The position numbers and the translations under genes are program-made. Below, piece by piece: positions 14,036 through 14,490 of a stretch of DNA of 14,490 nt; positions within the stretch are counted from its first letter, which is position 1; each line of letters opens with the position of its first letter. The stretch is from Bacteroidota bacterium. GTDB taxonomy: Bacteria > Bacteroidota > Bacteroidia > Flavobacteriales_F > PHOS-HE28. Where the stretch lies: the NCBI GenBank assembly GCA_023418095.1, contig JAEZDL010000239.1, positions 1 to 14,490 on the forward strand, in the 5' to 3' direction. The notes below the pieces were generated by a model. The model worked only from the letters and a program-made list of their open reading frames with translations. It searched no databases and was not told the origin of the DNA.

Positions 14036-14455
14036 ATGCTGATCGAAGGCAAGGAATACCGGATCCTGATGAATGGTCACGAATACCATTGTGCGCTGGA
14101 TGTCACCATGGACTTCATCGGCGGCAAATGGAAGACCGTGGTATTATGGTATCTGCGCAAGGAAGCGAAGCGTTTCAGCGAGCTCAAGCGGCTGATCCCG
14201 GGCATCACCGAAAAGATGCTCTCGCTCCAATTGCGCGATCTGGAAAAGGACGGGTTGATCGAACGGAAGATCTTCGCCGAAGTGCCGCCTCGCGTGGAAT
14301 ACAAGCTCACCAGGGAAGGAAGAACCCTTCTTCCGCTGCTGGAGGAGATCGCAAAATGGGGCCGCGAACGCGGGAAGAAATACGGGAAAGTGGAGGAAGT
14401 GAAACCGGATCGCACGATGGCCCGATCGAAGAAGAAGGCGATCGGAGTGAAGTGA
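14036..14455 (+). CDS. HxlR-family winged-helix transcriptional regulator
   Basis: A 139-residue DNA-binding protein of the HxlR family (MarR-like winged helix, dimeric). The core runs from YHCALDVTMDFIGGKWKTVVL (17-37), the family signature with a single N-terminal cysteine (C19) at the position that senses electrophiles or thiol stress in relatives such as HypR. It continues with RFSELKRLIPGITEKMLSLQLRDLEKDGLI, the recognition helix region (46-75), and the wing PRVEYKLTREGR (85-96). The Lys/Arg-rich tail (114-139) is extra. I chose the ATG at 14036 because it follows an A-rich leader and gives the usual family N terminus. The frame is open far upstream, including an ATG at 13931, but that stretch is not family-like and would cover the presumed operator. 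It probably represses the divergent oxidoreductase gene and itself. Its effector is unknown. Confidence 0.92.
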   Translation: MLIEGKEYRILMNGHEYHCALDVTMDFIGGKWKTVVLWYLRKEAKRFSELKRLIPGITEKMLSLQLRDLEKDGLIERKIFAEVPPRVEYKLTREGRTLLPLLEEIAKWGRERGKKYGKVEEVKPDRTMARSKKKAIGVK

Positions 14456-14490
14456 ATTTGGGCGTTGCCGCGCTTGTTCCCGGTTCCCAG

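Overview
The window holds 14 complete protein genes on about 14.5 kb, with almost no spare DNA. No rRNA, tRNA, CRISPR array, insertion sequence or prophage gene is visible. The largest gene-free gaps are 8716-8877 and 13878-14035, each about 160 bp, and both lie between divergent genes. The host is most likely a member of the Bacteroidota, perhaps a Flavobacteriales-like lineage of unusually high GC. The main evidence is the secreted M14 peptidase, which ends in a type IX secretion (T9SS) sorting domain. Supporting signs are the lack of strong Shine-Dalgarno sequences, A-rich leaders, and TAnnTTTG-like -7 elements close to start codons. This assignment is inference from content.

Layout: (1) 14-895 (+) is a SirB1/transglutaminase-like protein. 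(2) 896-8715 (-) is a seven-gene polysaccharide operon, read right to left: Wzx-type flippase, GT4 glycosyltransferase, Wzy-like polymerase, GT2 glycosyltransferase, O-antigen ligase-family protein, DegT/DnrJ PLP aminotransferase, and a small PglC/WecP-type initiating sugar transferase. Five of its six junctions overlap or nearly touch within a few bases, mostly as ATGA, which implies one translationally coupled transcript. (3) 8878-10321 (+) is an NfeD plus SPFH (stomatin/QmcA-like) membrane pair. (4) 10365-12743 (+) is the T9SS-secreted M14 metallocarboxypeptidase. (5) 12777-13193 (+) is a DUF1761 membrane protein. (6) 13194-13877 (-) and 14036-14455 (+) are a divergent pair, an NADP/F420-type oxidoreductase and an HxlR-family regulator.

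The operon encodes the core of a Wzx/Wzy-dependent surface glycan pathway: initiation, two glycosyl transfers, an amino-sugar step, flipping, polymerisation and ligation. It lacks sugar-nucleotide dehydratases and export-channel genes here, so other loci must supply them. Because T9SS cargo is anchored to an A-LPS-type glycan in known Bacteroidota, this operon could supply that anchor, though only the combination of gene families suggests it.

The most unusual signal is not a gene. The tetranucleotide GATC, and especially CGATCG/GATCGG, is strongly over-represented in genes and gaps on the whole window. All 14 genes stop with TGA, and 10 of the 14 stops read TGATC. Both convergent gene pairs meet exactly at a shared TGATCA.
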